Assembly: GCA_902826575.1 (NCBI GenBank)
Contig: CADEFJ010000015.1
Location: 1-45,565 of the forward strand
Direction of reading: 5' to 3'
DNA: 45,565 nucleotides
DNA from: an uncultured Pseudomonadota bacterium
GTDB lineage: Bacteria; Pseudomonadota; Gammaproteobacteria; Steroidobacterales; Steroidobacteraceae
Shown: positions 10,277-22,167 of the stretch, piece after piece
Numbering within the stretch: the first letter of the stretch is position 1
How the letters are laid out: each line of letters starts with the position of its first letter
Translations under genes and position numbers: made by a program
The notes under the pieces: generated by a model
Told to the model about the DNA's origin: nothing
Seen by the model: only the letters and a program-made list of their open reading frames with translations
Databases searched by the model: none

Positions 10277-11629
10277 ATGCCTTCGCTGCGGCGGCGTCTG
10301 ATCATGTCGGTGTCGGTGTCGCTGGTGCTGTTCTTCGGCGTGACGATCGTGGCGCTCGATGCCGTCTTCCGTGCGCTCGCCGACCGCTCGCTCGATGAAC
10401 TGCTCGATGCGCAGACCGTGGCACTCATTGCAGCCACCGAGACGACACCCGACGGCGTCACGGTCACGCGGCTCGCCGATCCACGCCTGAGCACACCGGG
10501 TTCGGGCCTGTATGCCGCGATCGACGATGGCCGCGAGGGCTGGCGCTCGCCGTCCAGCATCGGCGCCGACGTCGCCTTTGGTCCGCCGCTGGCATCGGGC
10601 GTGCGTCGCACCGTGCGCGGGCCCGGGCCGGACAGCAGTCCCGTGGCGGTGCGCAGTCGTGGCATCGCCTGGCGCGACGACGACAACAACACCTACGCGC
10701 TCACCTTCAGCGTCGCCACCACGCTCGAGCCCTATGCGCAGCAGTTGCAGCGCGTGCGCACCCAGATGTTCGGCTGGTTCGCGGCGCTCGCGCTGCTGCT
10801 GCTTGCCACGCTGGCGGTACTGCTGCGCCGCATGCTCGCACCGGTACAGCAGCTCGAACGGGAAATCCGTGGCATCGAGACCGGTGCCCGTGACGCACTC
10901 TCCACGCGCTGGCCGCGCGAGCTCGCTGGCGTGGCGACCAACCTCAATGCGCTGCTTGCCGCGGAGCGCGAACGCATTGCCCGCTACCGCAATACGCTCG
11001 GCAACCTCGCGCACAACCTCAAGACGCCGCTTGCGGTCATGCGCGCAAGCCTGCATGGCGCTGCGTCGGTCGATGAGCTGCGCGCGCCATTCGAGCGCGA
11101 GATCGATCGGATGAACGGGATCGTCGAGCATCAACTGCGCCGCGCCGCGCCCGGCGGCGGGGCCACCGTGGGACAGGCCGCCGTCGCGGTACGCCCCGTG
11201 GTCGCCGACCTGCGGGCGGCCTTGCTGCGGGCCCACTCGAACAAGGACTTCTCGATCGAGAATGCGGTTGCGGCGTCGACGCAGTTCGTCGGTGATCGTG
11301 ACGACCTCGGTGAACTGCTCGGCAACCTGATGGACAACGCCTGCAAGTGGTGCCGGTCGCGTGTGCGCATCTCGGCGTCGCTCGATCCCGCCGCCTCGGC
11401 GCGCATGCGCCTGCGCATCGTGATCGAGGATGATGGCCCGGGCATTCCCGAGACCGAACTCGGCCGCGTCCTCGAGCGCGGTGAACGCGCCGACGAGGCA
11501 ACACCCGGTCATGGGCTCGGCCTCGCCATGGTACGCGATGCGGTCGGGCAGTACGGAGGCGACTTGCTGCTGGCGCGTTCCGCAGCACTTGGCGGAGCGC
11601 GCATCGAGCTCGCCCTGCCGGGGCGGTAG
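10277..11629 (+). CDS. PhoQ-type sensor histidine kinase
   Basis: Inner-membrane kinase partner of the upstream regulator; 450 residues. Order: TM1 (about 8-30), a periplasmic sensor of about 130 residues, TM2 (about 165-183), HAMP-like linker, the dimerisation/phosphoacceptor helix with [14 protein letters not shown] (His246), then an HATPase domain with N box [10 protein letters not shown]1 DDGPGIP and G2 GHGLGLAM. The H-box form LAHxLKTPLAV is characteristic of the PhoQ subgroup. The sensor region is rich in Asp and Gly ([10 protein letters not shown] near 131-140), compatible with cation sensing, but this is inference. It ends the PepSY-RR-HK operon. Confidence 0.93.
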   Translation: MPSLRRRLIMSVSVSLVLFFGVTIVALDAVFRALADRSLDELLDAQTVALIAATETTPDGVTVTRLADPRLSTPGSGLYAAIDDGREGWRSPSSIGADVAFGPPLASGVRRTVRGPGPDSSPVAVRSRGIAWRDDDNNTYALTFSVATTLEPYAQQLQRVRTQMFGWFAALALLLLATLAVLLRRMLAPVQQLEREIRGIETGARDALSTRWPRELAGVATNLNALLAAERERIARYRNTLGNLAHNLKTPLAVMRASLHGAASVDELRAPFEREIDRMNGIVEHQLRRAAPGGGATVGQAAVAVRPVVADLRAALLRAHSNKDFSIENAVAASTQFVGDRDDLGELLGNLMDNACKWCRSRVRISASLDPAASARMRLRIVIEDDGPGIPETELGRVLERGERADEATPGHGLGLAMVRDAVGQYGGDLLLARSAALGGARIELALPGR

Positions 11630-11664
11630 CCGCTGAAGCCGCGCCGCCGCGCGCGCTCCCGTGG

Positions 11665-11670
11665 CATCAT
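11665..11670 (+). promoter_or_regulatory. Extended -10 element 6 nt before the yebC-family start
   Basis: CATCAT, preceded by TGG (an extended -10 TGn), ends exactly 6 nt before the ATG at 11677. No Shine-Dalgarno lies between. This spacing puts the transcription start at or next to the A of ATG, so the mRNA is probably leaderless. Confidence 0.45.
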
Positions 11671-11676
11671 TCGCCC

Positions 11677-12399
11677 ATGGGGAGAATCTTCGAAGTCCGC
11701 AAACACACGATGTTCGCGCGCTGGAACCGCATGGCCAAGCAGTTCGCGCGCATCGCCAAGGACATCACCATGGCCGCCAAGTCCGGCGGCGCCGATCCCA
11801 ACTCGAACCCGACCCTGCGCCGCGTGATCCAGAATGCGCGCGCCGTCAACATGCCGAAGGACAAGATCGAGGCCGCCATCAAGCGGGCGGCGGGCAAGGA
11901 TGCGGCAAACTACGAGCAGGTGATCTACGAGGGTTATGCGCCGCACGGCGTCGCGGTACTGGTGGAGACCGCCACCGACAACCCGACGCGCACCGTGGCG
12001 CACGTGCGCAGCATCTTCGCCAAGGGCGGCGGCAATCTCGCGATCAGCGGCAGCGTGGCCTTCATGTTCCGGCGGATGGGCGTTTTTCGCCTGAAGCCCG
12101 ATGGCATCGACCAGGACGATCTCGAGTTGTACCTGATCGACCACGGTCTCGACGAGATGGGCGAGGGCAGCGGCGAGGCGGGCGAGCCACAGATCGTGAT
12201 CCGCTGCGCGTTCGGCGATTTCGGCAAGGTCCAGGTGGCGCTCGAAGCGCGCGGCCTCGCTCCGCTATCCGCCGAACAGGAGTACGTGTGCTCGGTGCCC
12301 ACCGAACTGCCGGATGAGCAGGCGACCGAAGTCCTGGAACTGGTGAACAGCCTCGAGCAGGACGACGACGTGCAGCGGGTGTTTCATGCACTCGCGTAG
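11677..12399 (+). CDS. YebC/PmpR-family protein, atypical (YebC2-like) subgroup
   Basis: YebC-family proteins were annotated as transcription regulators and are now linked to ribosome function and relief of translational stalls. This 240-residue protein has the three-domain pattern, with [18 protein letters not shown] and SGSVAFMF in the middle region. Its N-terminus is [20 protein letters not shown] rather than the usual MAGHSKWANIKHRK form, and it is far from any ruvABC gene. It therefore looks like the second subgroup common in Bacteroidota and some proteobacteria, likely coexisting with a standard yebC elsewhere. It is convergent with the aldehyde dehydrogenase gene. The start is supported by the family N-terminus and the -10-like element. 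Confidence 0.9.
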   Translation: MGRIFEVRKHTMFARWNRMAKQFARIAKDITMAAKSGGADPNSNPTLRRVIQNARAVNMPKDKIEAAIKRAAGKDAANYEQVIYEGYAPHGVAVLVETATDNPTRTVAHVRSIFAKGGGNLAISGSVAFMFRRMGVFRLKPDGIDQDDLELYLIDHGLDEMGEGSGEAGEPQIVIRCAFGDFGKVQVALEARGLAPLSAEQEYVCSVPTELPDEQATEVLELVNSLEQDDDVQRVFHALA

Positions 12400-12420
12400 G
12401 GCGAAGAGCGGACAACTGGC

Positions 12421-12452
12421 GGCTGACAGCGAGTGGCGAACAGCTGACAGCC
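12421..12452. terminator. Candidate bidirectional terminator between convergent genes
   Basis: GGCTGACAGC (12421-12430) and GCTGACAGCC (12443-12452) pair over ten positions with one A-A mismatch around a 12-nt loop. The element lies between the convergent yebC-like and aldehyde dehydrogenase genes. There is no T-run on either side, so intrinsic termination is uncertain. Confidence 0.4.
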
Positions 12453-12455
12453 AGA
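12435..12455 (+). repeat. Short copy of the GGCGAACAGC...CAGCCAGA intergenic repeat
   Basis: GGCGAACAGC runs directly into TGACAGCCAGA, the two ends of the 35-nt repeat seen at 19963, 20072 and 20111, with the central part missing. A related GGCGAAGAGC lies at 12400-12409, directly after the yebC-like stop. Confidence 0.5.
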
Positions 12456-12464
12456 GTAGGAGCG

Positions 12465-13973
12465 CTATCCAACGTCGAAGCGGATTCCCTGCGCCAGCGG
12501 CAGCGCGCGCGAGCCGTTGATCGTGTTGGTCTGGCGACGCATGTAGGCCTTCCACGAGTCGGAACCCGATTCGCGTCCGCCACCCGTGTCTTTCTCGCCG
12601 CCGAACGCGCCGCCGATCTCGGCGCCGGAGGTGCCGATGTTGACGTTCGCGATCCCGCAGTCGCTGCCCAGCGCGGACAGGAAGCGCTCCGCGTGCCGCA
12701 GGCTGTCGGTGAATATCGCCGACGACAGACCGTGCGCGGCGCTGTTCTGCAGCGCGATCGCCTCGTCAAGCGAATCACACGGAATCAGGTATAGCAGCGG
12801 CGCGAAGGTCTCGTGCTGCACGATCGGCCAGTCGTTGCGCGCGCGCACGATCGCGGGCGTCACATAGTGGCCCGGGCGGTCGAGCACCTCGCCGCCGCAC
12901 AACAGCTCACCGCCCGCTGACCTGGCGTCTGCGACCCCTTTGCGGAACTGCTCCACTGCACGCGCATCGATCAGCGGGCCCATCAAGGTGTCGGGATCCA
13001 GCGGGTCGCCGATGCGCACCTGCTTGTACGCCGAGAGCAGACGCCGCTCGAGTTCGTCCATCCGTGAGCGATGCACGATTACGCGCCGCGTGCTGGTGCA
13101 GCGCTGGCCCGCCGTGCCGATGGCGCCGAACACGATCGAAGGCACGGCGAGCGCGAGATCGGCGAACTCATCGACGATGATTGCGTTGTTGCCGCCGAGT
13201 TCGAGCAGTGACTTCCCGAGGCGCGCGGCCACGCGCTCGCCGACCTGGCGACCCACGGCCGTCGAGCCGGTGAACGAGACCAGTGCGACCCTGCGATCAT
13301 CCACGAAGCGCGTCGCGAGCCCGGTGCCGGCATCGATGAACAGCTGGAAGATGGGTGGCAAGTTCCCGGCGGCAATCACCGCATCGCATATCTTCTGTAC
13401 CGCGAGCGCCGTCAACGGCGTCTTCGGCGACGGTTTCCACACCGTGGCATTGCCACAGATCGCAGCGAGGAACGCGTTCCACGCCCACACCGCCACCGGG
13501 AAATTGAACGCGGAAATGACCCCCACGATGCCGAGCGGATGCCACTGCTCGTACATGCGGTGCTGGACGCGCTCGGAGTGCATGGTGTAGCCGTACAGCA
13601 TGCGCGACTGGCCAACCGCGAGATCGGCGATGTCGATCATTTCCTGGACTTCACCGAGGCCCTCGGCGCGGATCTTGCCGTTCTCGAGCGTGACGAGCGC
13701 GCCGAGATCGTCCTTGTGCTGTCGCAATGCCTCGCCCAGCAGGCGCACGGCTTCGCCGCGCTTCGGGGCGGGTACTGTGCGCCAGGCGAGAGCGGCCTCG
13801 ACTGCGCGCGTCATCACCTGCTCATAGTCGGCACTGGATGCGCCGCGCACGCGCGCGAGCACTGCGCCCGATGCCGGGTTCGCGACGTCGATCCATTCGC
13901 CGCCGCCCGATTCGAGTGCCGTACCAGTGAGCCCGAGCCGCGCGAGCAGGGCCTTGATGTTCATGTCGTTCAT
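12465..13973 (-). CDS. amaB: Antiquitin-type aldehyde dehydrogenase (aminoadipate-semialdehyde dehydrogenase)
   Basis: NAD-dependent aldehyde dehydrogenase of the ALDH7 family, which oxidises L-2-aminoadipate 6-semialdehyde (equilibrating with piperideine-6-carboxylate) in lysine and pipecolate breakdown. The 502 residues match ALDH7A1 and AmaB. Motifs: cofactor site [11 protein letters not shown] and [30 protein letters not shown], catalytic Glu in LELGGNNA, catalytic Cys in [12 protein letters not shown], and the antiquitin-specific tail [20 protein letters not shown] plus [16 protein letters not shown] 13973 (MNDMNIKAL) has GGAG 10 nt upstream; ATG 13964 is an alternative. No other lysine-degradation gene is nearby, so the substrate is inferred from family only. 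It is divergent from the DAHP synthase gene. Confidence 0.9.
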   Translation of the reverse strand: MNDMNIKALLARLGLTGTALESGGGEWIDVANPASGAVLARVRGASSADYEQVMTRAVEAALAWRTVPAPKRGEAVRLLGEALRQHKDDLGALVTLENGKIRAEGLGEVQEMIDIADLAVGQSRMLYGYTMHSERVQHRMYEQWHPLGIVGVISAFNFPVAVWAWNAFLAAICGNATVWKPSPKTPLTALAVQKICDAVIAAGNLPPIFQLFIDAGTGLATRFVDDRRVALVSFTGSTAVGRQVGERVAARLGKSLLELGGNNAIIVDEFADLALAVPSIVFGAIGTAGQRCTSTRRVIVHRSRMDELERRLLSAYKQVRIGDPLDPDTLMGPLIDARAVEQFRKGVADARSAGGELLCGGEVLDRPGHYVTPAIVRARNDWPIVQHETFAPLLYLIPCDSLDEAIALQNSAAHGLSSAIFTDSLRHAERFLSALGSDCGIANVNIGTSGAEIGGAFGGEKDTGGGRESGSDSWKAYMRRQTNTINGSRALPLAQGIRFDVG

Positions 13974-14096
13974 TCGCGGGCAACTCCGGGCTTGCGCCGG
14001 CAACCGCGTGCGCCGCGGACGTGCCTGACGCCTCTTGGGGAAACTACGTATTTTGCCCGTCCATCTGACGGACCGCCACCATCGCAGATTCCGGTG

Positions 14097-14102
14097 TAGG
14101 AT
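14097..14102 (+). promoter_or_regulatory. -10-like hexamer 7 nt before the DAHP synthase start
   Basis: TAGGAT is followed by 7 nt and the ATG at 14110. AGGA within it could instead serve as a Shine-Dalgarno at 8 nt spacing, so the leaderless reading is less certain here than at other genes in the window. Confidence 0.3.
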
Positions 14103-14109
14103 TGACCGG

Positions 14110-15468
<1,359 letters not shown>

Positions 15469-15486
15469 CGCTTCGATCGCAGGGCT

Positions 15487-16971
15487 TCAACCGCAGCGTT
15501 TGCCACGCGGGCAGGCCGCGCTGCGCGGGCAGATGATCTGCGCCGGTGTGTCGAGCGCGTCGGCGATCCAGCCAATCTTGAGGACATGCGCCACCGTGCG
15601 CAGGCCCGCGGCCGCATCCTTCGGGATCACTCCGGCGCCGCCACCACGCTGGCACGCGTCCCAGACCCGGGAAGTGATGCCCGCGGCATCGAGGCCCTGG
15701 GCCGCGAGCGCCGGGGCAAGGTCGATGCCAACCGACAGCACGCGCGTGGCGTCGGCCGCATCGTGCGTCAGCAGCGAGTGGCAGCAGAAGAGTCGTTGCT
15801 GGCCGCCGTCGTCCATCGCGGAGATCTGCGAGGTTGGCCCCGCCGGCACCGGATTACCCCCGGGGTGTCCCCGCAGCAGTCGGAACACCGCCCAGTGCGG
15901 GCAGGGATCAGGTACCACGGAGAGGTTGCCCCACGGCAGCGCAATGCCGTTGCCGCGGTACACGGTGCGCAGGTAGCCGGGCGGATAGCCATCGAAGAAA
16001 TGCCAATGGCGGTACGGGGAGACCGCGGTCATGCGTCGCATCACCACGGCAGGACCCACACCCAGCTTGCGATGAACGGAAATGCGGTGCGATTCGCGCA
16101 CCAGCAGCTGTCGGAACGGTGCGCGCGGACACAGCAGCGCGCCGGCGAAGAAGCTGCACTCGAATTCGCGCCAGGCGTGCAGGGTGTCGCGCGCCCCGAG
16201 GCCCGCAGCGGCCGGAGCGGCCCCTTCCGAGTCGCTGCGATCCACATAGGCCGCCGAAATCGCTCCATCGCCGTTGTGCAGGATCTTGTGGCCAAGGAAG
16301 AACGCGAGTTCGTATTTCAGGCGCTCCTCGCGCGCGCGCAGGCGACGGCTGGCGAAGATCGTACCCGGCGCCTCGAAGCGCGCCCGCGCGAGTCCCCGGT
16401 TCAAACGGCGCCGGTCATCGTCGACCCAGCGGATCTCGAGACCGTGCCGCTCGCAGATCGCGACCAGGGCATCGAGAGACAGCGGCATCTGGCGGGCGCC
16501 GGCGGCCTCCGCCGCGCGCTCGATGTCCGGAAAATCATTCTGTTGGGTCTCCTGCCAGACCCGGATCAACAGTTGCCCGAAGGCGTGGCCCGAGGTGCCG
16601 GTTTGCAGCAGCAGTTCCGGCAGGGCATGGCGCAACATGGTCGGCGAGAACAGGAACGCGGGCTCGAAAGCCGTGGCATCGAGGTGACCTGCGGTGTCGC
16701 GGCGGGTGTCGGCGGGTGTGCCCTCGAAATTACCGTCGAGAAACCACTCGGCGCGCCTGCCGAACACACTGGCCACCAGTTCGAGCACTGCGGGGGAGGG
16801 CGTGCGTTTGCCCGTCTCGAGCATGCTCAGATAGGAGACCGACGGCGCAATATCCGGATCGAGGTGCACGCAGCGCGCCGAAAGCTCATCGAGGGTGAGT
16901 CCATTGCGCTTGCGCAGCGCTCGCAACTTGGAGCCGAGGAGGGCGCCCTGGCGGACAGTGGGGGTTGCCAT
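15487..16971 (-). CDS. XRE-family regulator with DUF3612/IrrE-like domain, likely glyoxylate-shunt regulator
   Basis: A 494-residue predicted transcription factor. An N-terminal helix-turn-helix (about 10-70: LRALRKRNGLTLDELSARC, SYLSMLETGKRTPSPAVL) is followed by a large domain like the short-chain fatty acyl regulators (RamB/PrpR). The central LKYELAFFLGHKILH resembles the HExxH helix of IrrE/ImmA, but the His-Glu is Phe-Phe, so protease activity is unlikely. The extreme C-terminus has clustered cysteines (CPRSAACPRGKRC), reminiscent of the Fe-S-binding end of PrpR. It is divergent from aceB, the arrangement of DUF3612 genes with aceBA in Vibrio and Shewanella; RamB controls the same genes in actinobacteria. 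Control of aceBA and its own gene is therefore likely. No Shine-Dalgarno is visible before its ATG. Confidence 0.85.
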   Translation of the reverse strand: MATPTVRQGALLGSKLRALRKRNGLTLDELSARCVHLDPDIAPSVSYLSMLETGKRTPSPAVLELVASVFGRRAEWFLDGNFEGTPADTRRDTAGHLDATAFEPAFLFSPTMLRHALPELLLQTGTSGHAFGQLLIRVWQETQQNDFPDIERAAEAAGARQMPLSLDALVAICERHGLEIRWVDDDRRRLNRGLARARFEAPGTIFASRRLRAREERLKYELAFFLGHKILHNGDGAISAAYVDRSDSEGAAPAAAGLGARDTLHAWREFECSFFAGALLCPRAPFRQLLVRESHRISVHRKLGVGPAVVMRRMTAVSPYRHWHFFDGYPPGYLRTVYRGNGIALPWGNLSVVPDPCPHWAVFRLLRGHPGGNPVPAGPTSQISAMDDGGQQRLFCCHSLLTHDAADATRVLSVGIDLAPALAAQGLDAAGITSRVWDACQRGGGAGVIPKDAAAGLRTVAHVLKIGWIADALDTPAQIICPRSAACPRGKRCG

Positions 16972-16974
16972 GAT

Positions 16975-17013
16975 GTGAAATTTACATTGTCAAATTTCGG
17001 GAGTGTAAATCAC
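16975..17013. promoter_or_regulatory. A+T-rich palindromic operator and divergent promoter of aceB and its regulator
   Basis: TTTACA (16981-16986) and TGTAAA (17004-17009) are 17 bp apart and are reverse complements, so the same DNA reads as -35/17/-10 on both strands. Nested inside is GAAATTT (16977-16983) with AAATTTC (16992-16998); outside are GTGA and TCAC. On the minus strand TAAATT (16984-16979) also lies 7 nt before the regulator's ATG. The A+T-rich block stands out from its G+C-rich surroundings. A repressor bound here would block both promoters. Confidence 0.6.
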
Positions 17014-17077
17014 TTATTCGATGAGCATAGACTCCCGCCCGTGGTGGCGCAATCTCGCTGCCGGTCTGGAGGAGTAC

Positions 17078-18673
<1,596 letters not shown>

Positions 18674-18691
18674 CACCACGGAGAACCTGCG

Positions 18692-19975
18692 ATGCGTAGC
18701 GCCACTGACCTCACCCGCGACTGGCAGGACAACCCGCGCTGGCGGGGCATCACGCGCGGCTACACCGCCGCGGAGGTGGTGCGCCTGCGCGGCACCGTCC
18801 ACATCGAGCACTCGATCGCGCGCCTCACGAGCGAGAAGCTGTGGAAATACGTCAATACGAAGCCGTTCGTGAACGCGCTCGGTGCGCTGACCGGCAACCA
18901 GGCCATGCAGCAGGTCAAGGCCGGCCTCGATGCGATTTATCTGTCCGGCTGGCAGGTGGCGGGTGACGCGAACCTCGCCGGCCAGATGTATCCGGACCAG
19001 TCGCTGTATCCGGCCGACTCGGTGCCGGCCGTGGTCAAGCGCATCAACAACACGCTGAAGCGTGCCGACGAACTCCATCACGCCGAGGGTGACAGCTCGG
19101 TGGACTGGTTCAAGCCGATCGTGGCGGACGCCGAGGCCGGCTTCGGCGGCGTGCTGAACGCCTTCGAACTGATGAAGCAGATGATCGAGGCGGGCGCCGC
19201 GGGCGTGCACTTCGAAGACCAGCTGTCATCGGCGAAAAAGTGCGGCCACATGGGCGGCAAGGTGCTCGTGCCGACGCAGGAAGCCATCAACAAGCTGGTC
19301 GCGGCACGCCTCGCCGCCGACGTTTGCGACGTACCGACCGTGCTGATTGCGCGGACCGATGCCGAGTCGGCGAACCTGCTGACCTCCGACATCGACGAGC
19401 GCGACGCGCCGTTCATCGAATCGCGCGAACGCACCAGCGAGGGCTTCTTCCGGGTCAAGGCAAGTCTCGGGCAGGCGATCGCGCGCGGCCTGGCCTATGC
19501 ACCGTTCGCGGACATGATCTGGTGCGAGACGGGACACCCCGACCTCGAGGAGGCAAGAACCTTCGCCGAGGCCATCCATCGCCAGTTCCCGGGCAAGCTG
19601 CTTTCGTACAACTGCTCGCCGTCCTTCAACTGGAAGAAGAAGCTCGACGACGCGACCATCGCGAAGTTCCAGCGCGAGCTTGGGGCCATGGGCTACAAGT
19701 TCCAGTTCATCACGCTCGCGGGTTTCCACGCGCTCAACTATTCGATGTTCCAGCTCGCCAGGGGCTATCGCGATAGCCAGATGTCGGCATACGTGAAGCT
19801 GCAGCAGGAGGAGTTCGCCGCGGAGTCGAGCGGCTACACGGCGACCAAGCACCAGCGCGAAGTCGGCGCCGGCTACTTCGATGAAGTCACGCAGGCGGTC
19901 AGCGGAGGGCGGTCTTCGGTGACGGCAATGACCGGGTCGACTGAAGAAGCACAATTCAAGAAGGCGAACAGCTAG
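18692..19975 (+). CDS. aceA: Isocitrate lyase
   Basis: Splits isocitrate to glyoxylate and succinate, bypassing the decarboxylating TCA steps during growth on acetate or fatty acids. The 427 residues match the E. coli enzyme (434). The catalytic motif [17 protein letters not shown] contains Cys184. Other conserved pieces are [48 protein letters not shown] and [17 protein letters not shown] precedes the ATG. The last three codons and the stop lie inside a 35-nt intergenic repeat (19963-19997), so the C-terminus was apparently shaped by the repeat. No aceK follows; icd does. Confidence 0.98.
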   Translation: MRSATDLTRDWQDNPRWRGITRGYTAAEVVRLRGTVHIEHSIARLTSEKLWKYVNTKPFVNALGALTGNQAMQQVKAGLDAIYLSGWQVAGDANLAGQMYPDQSLYPADSVPAVVKRINNTLKRADELHHAEGDSSVDWFKPIVADAEAGFGGVLNAFELMKQMIEAGAAGVHFEDQLSSAKKCGHMGGKVLVPTQEAINKLVAARLAADVCDVPTVLIARTDAESANLLTSDIDERDAPFIESRERTSEGFFRVKASLGQAIARGLAYAPFADMIWCETGHPDLEEARTFAEAIHRQFPGKLLSYNCSPSFNWKKKLDDATIAKFQRELGAMGYKFQFITLAGFHALNYSMFQLARGYRDSQMSAYVKLQQEEFAAESSGYTATKHQREVGAGYFDEVTQAVSGGRSSVTAMTGSTEEAQFKKANS

Positions 19976-19997
19976 CAGCGAACAGGGTACAGCCAGA
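19963..19997 (+). repeat. 35-nt intergenic repeat, copy 1 (plus orientation)
   Basis: Begins GGCGAACAGC and ends CAGCCAGA. It is 35 nt, the same length as the reverse-oriented copies at 20072 and 20111; it matches the latter at 29 of 35 positions by hand alignment. It supplies the final Ala-Asn-Ser-stop of aceA. Confidence 0.75.
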
Positions 19998-20025
19998 GGC
20001 GCGCCACCTCGCGGTGGCGCGCCTC
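19996..20025. terminator. 13-bp perfect hairpin after aceA
   Basis: GAGGCGCGCCACC and GGTGGCGCGCCTC form a perfect 13-bp stem with a TCGC tetraloop, 21 nt after the aceA stop. There is no U-tract, so it may act as a 3' stabiliser or Rho-assisted terminator between aceA and icd rather than as a classic intrinsic terminator. Confidence 0.6.
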
Positions 20026-20071
20026 GGAGCCGCCTCTTTCGCCAGCCGCGCGGCGCAACGCGCCCGGCGCT

Positions 20072-20106
20072 TCTGGCCGTGCGCTGCAAGCTGCCCGCTG
20101 TTCGCT
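20072..20106 (-). repeat. 35-nt intergenic repeat, copy 2 (minus orientation)
   Basis: Read on the minus strand it begins AGCGAACAGC and ends GGCCAGA. It follows copy 3 in tandem with a 4-nt spacer (39-nt period) and is more diverged in the middle. Confidence 0.6.
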
Positions 20107-20110
20107 TCTT

Positions 20111-20145
20111 TCTGGCTGCAATCCGTTCGCTACTCGCTGTTCGCC
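20111..20145 (-). repeat. 35-nt intergenic repeat, copy 3 (minus orientation)
   Basis: Read on the minus strand it begins GGCGAACAGC and ends CAGCCAGA. It is inverted relative to copy 1 and ends 26 nt before the icd ATG. Confidence 0.75.
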
Positions 20146-20158
20146 GGCAAAGTCCTGA

Positions 20159-20164
20159 TAACAT
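20159..20164 (+). promoter_or_regulatory. Extended -10 element 6 nt before icd
   Basis: TAACAT preceded by TGA (TGn) ends 6 nt before the icd ATG at 20171, with no Shine-Dalgarno between. This predicts a transcript starting at or near the ATG, independent of aceBA, and favours ATG 20171 over the in-frame GTG at 20168. Confidence 0.45.
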
Positions 20165-20170
20165 CCCGTG

Positions 20171-21499
<1,329 letters not shown>

Positions 21500-21507
21500 G
21501 CGCGGCC

Positions 21508-22167
21508 GTGCGTGACACAGCGGCGTGTTTCGATGCCCGGTGCGGCCGCTGCCCGCGACTCGTCGCCTATCGCAACGAATCGAAGTACCGCTATCCGGAG
21601 TACTTCAGCGCGCCGGTGCCGGCCTTTGGTGCCGACGATCCGCAACTGCTGATCGTCGGTCTCGCGCCCGGACTGCACGGGGCGAATCGCACCGGCAGAC
21701 CCTTCACCGGCGACCACGCCGGCATTCTCCTTTACGACACGCTGCATGCGCTCGGCCTGGGTTCCCGCTCGCAATCGCTGGCGGCGGACGATCCACTGCG
21801 CCTCAGCGGCGTGCGCATCACCAATGCGGTGAAATGCGTGCCGCCCGAGAACAAGCCGACACCCGCGGAATCGCGCAACTGCCTCGCGTTCCTGGACGCG
21901 GAGCTCAAGGCACTCGGGAACGTGCGCGCCGTGCTCGCGCTGGGACGCATCGCGCACGATGCCGTGCTCGCCGCAGTGGGCGCGAAGCGAGCGGCTTTCG
22001 TGTTCGCACACGGCGCCGAACATCAGTTGCCGGATGGGCGCTGGCTGGTCGATTCCTATCACTGCAGCCGCTACAACACCCAGACCCGGCGTCTCACTCC
22101 GGAGATGTTCCGCAGTGTCATGCAGCGCGCCGCGACCCACGCAGGGCTGTCGCCGGACCGGACATGA
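21508..22167 (+). CDS. Family 5 (UDGb-type) uracil-DNA glycosylase
   Basis: Removes uracil and other deaminated bases from DNA. The 219 residues carry the family 5 set: an Fe-S site from C12 and C15 (RCGRCPRL) with C110 (NAVKC) and probably C125, motif A-like GLAPGLHGANRTGRPFTGDH with no catalytic Asp or Asn as in UDG1, the PENKPTP loop, and motif B SYHCSRYNTQTRRLT. It starts with GTG 8 nt after icd and overlaps uvrC by 4 nt, so it belongs to a repair unit with uvrC. The start lacks a strong ribosome site and may rely on coupling to icd. Family 4 enzymes differ in motif A, which argues against that call. Confidence 0.93.
   Translation: MRDTAACFDARCGRCPRLVAYRNESKYRYPEYFSAPVPAFGADDPQLLIVGLAPGLHGANRTGRPFTGDHAGILLYDTLHALGLGSRSQSLAADDPLRLSGVRITNAVKCVPPENKPTPAESRNCLAFLDAELKALGNVRAVLALGRIAHDAVLAAVGAKRAAFVFAHGAEHQLPDGRWLVDSYHCSRYNTQTRRLTPEMFRSVMQRAATHAGLSPDRT

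Noticed and set aside
9572-11512. 646-codon minus-strand frame opposite the regulator and kinase
   Set aside because: Antisense to two proteins with complete family motifs; no motif of its own.
14057-14071. CCGTC/GACGG hairpin before the DAHP synthase gene as an attenuator
   Set aside because: The stem is only 5 bp, with no leader peptide or alternative structure visible.
17021-17077. Longer aceB start at ATG 17021
   Set aside because: No ribosome site and adjacent to the operator, whereas GGAGGAG precedes ATG 17078 at ideal spacing and gives the family length.
19963-20145. CRISPR-like array
   Set aside because: Only three copies, in both orientations, diverged in the middle, with spacers of 4 and 74 nt and no cas genes.
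20168-20170. GTG as the icd start
   Set aside because: ATG follows immediately at 20171, gives the usual N-terminus and fits 6 nt from an extended -10; the GTG has no ribosome site.
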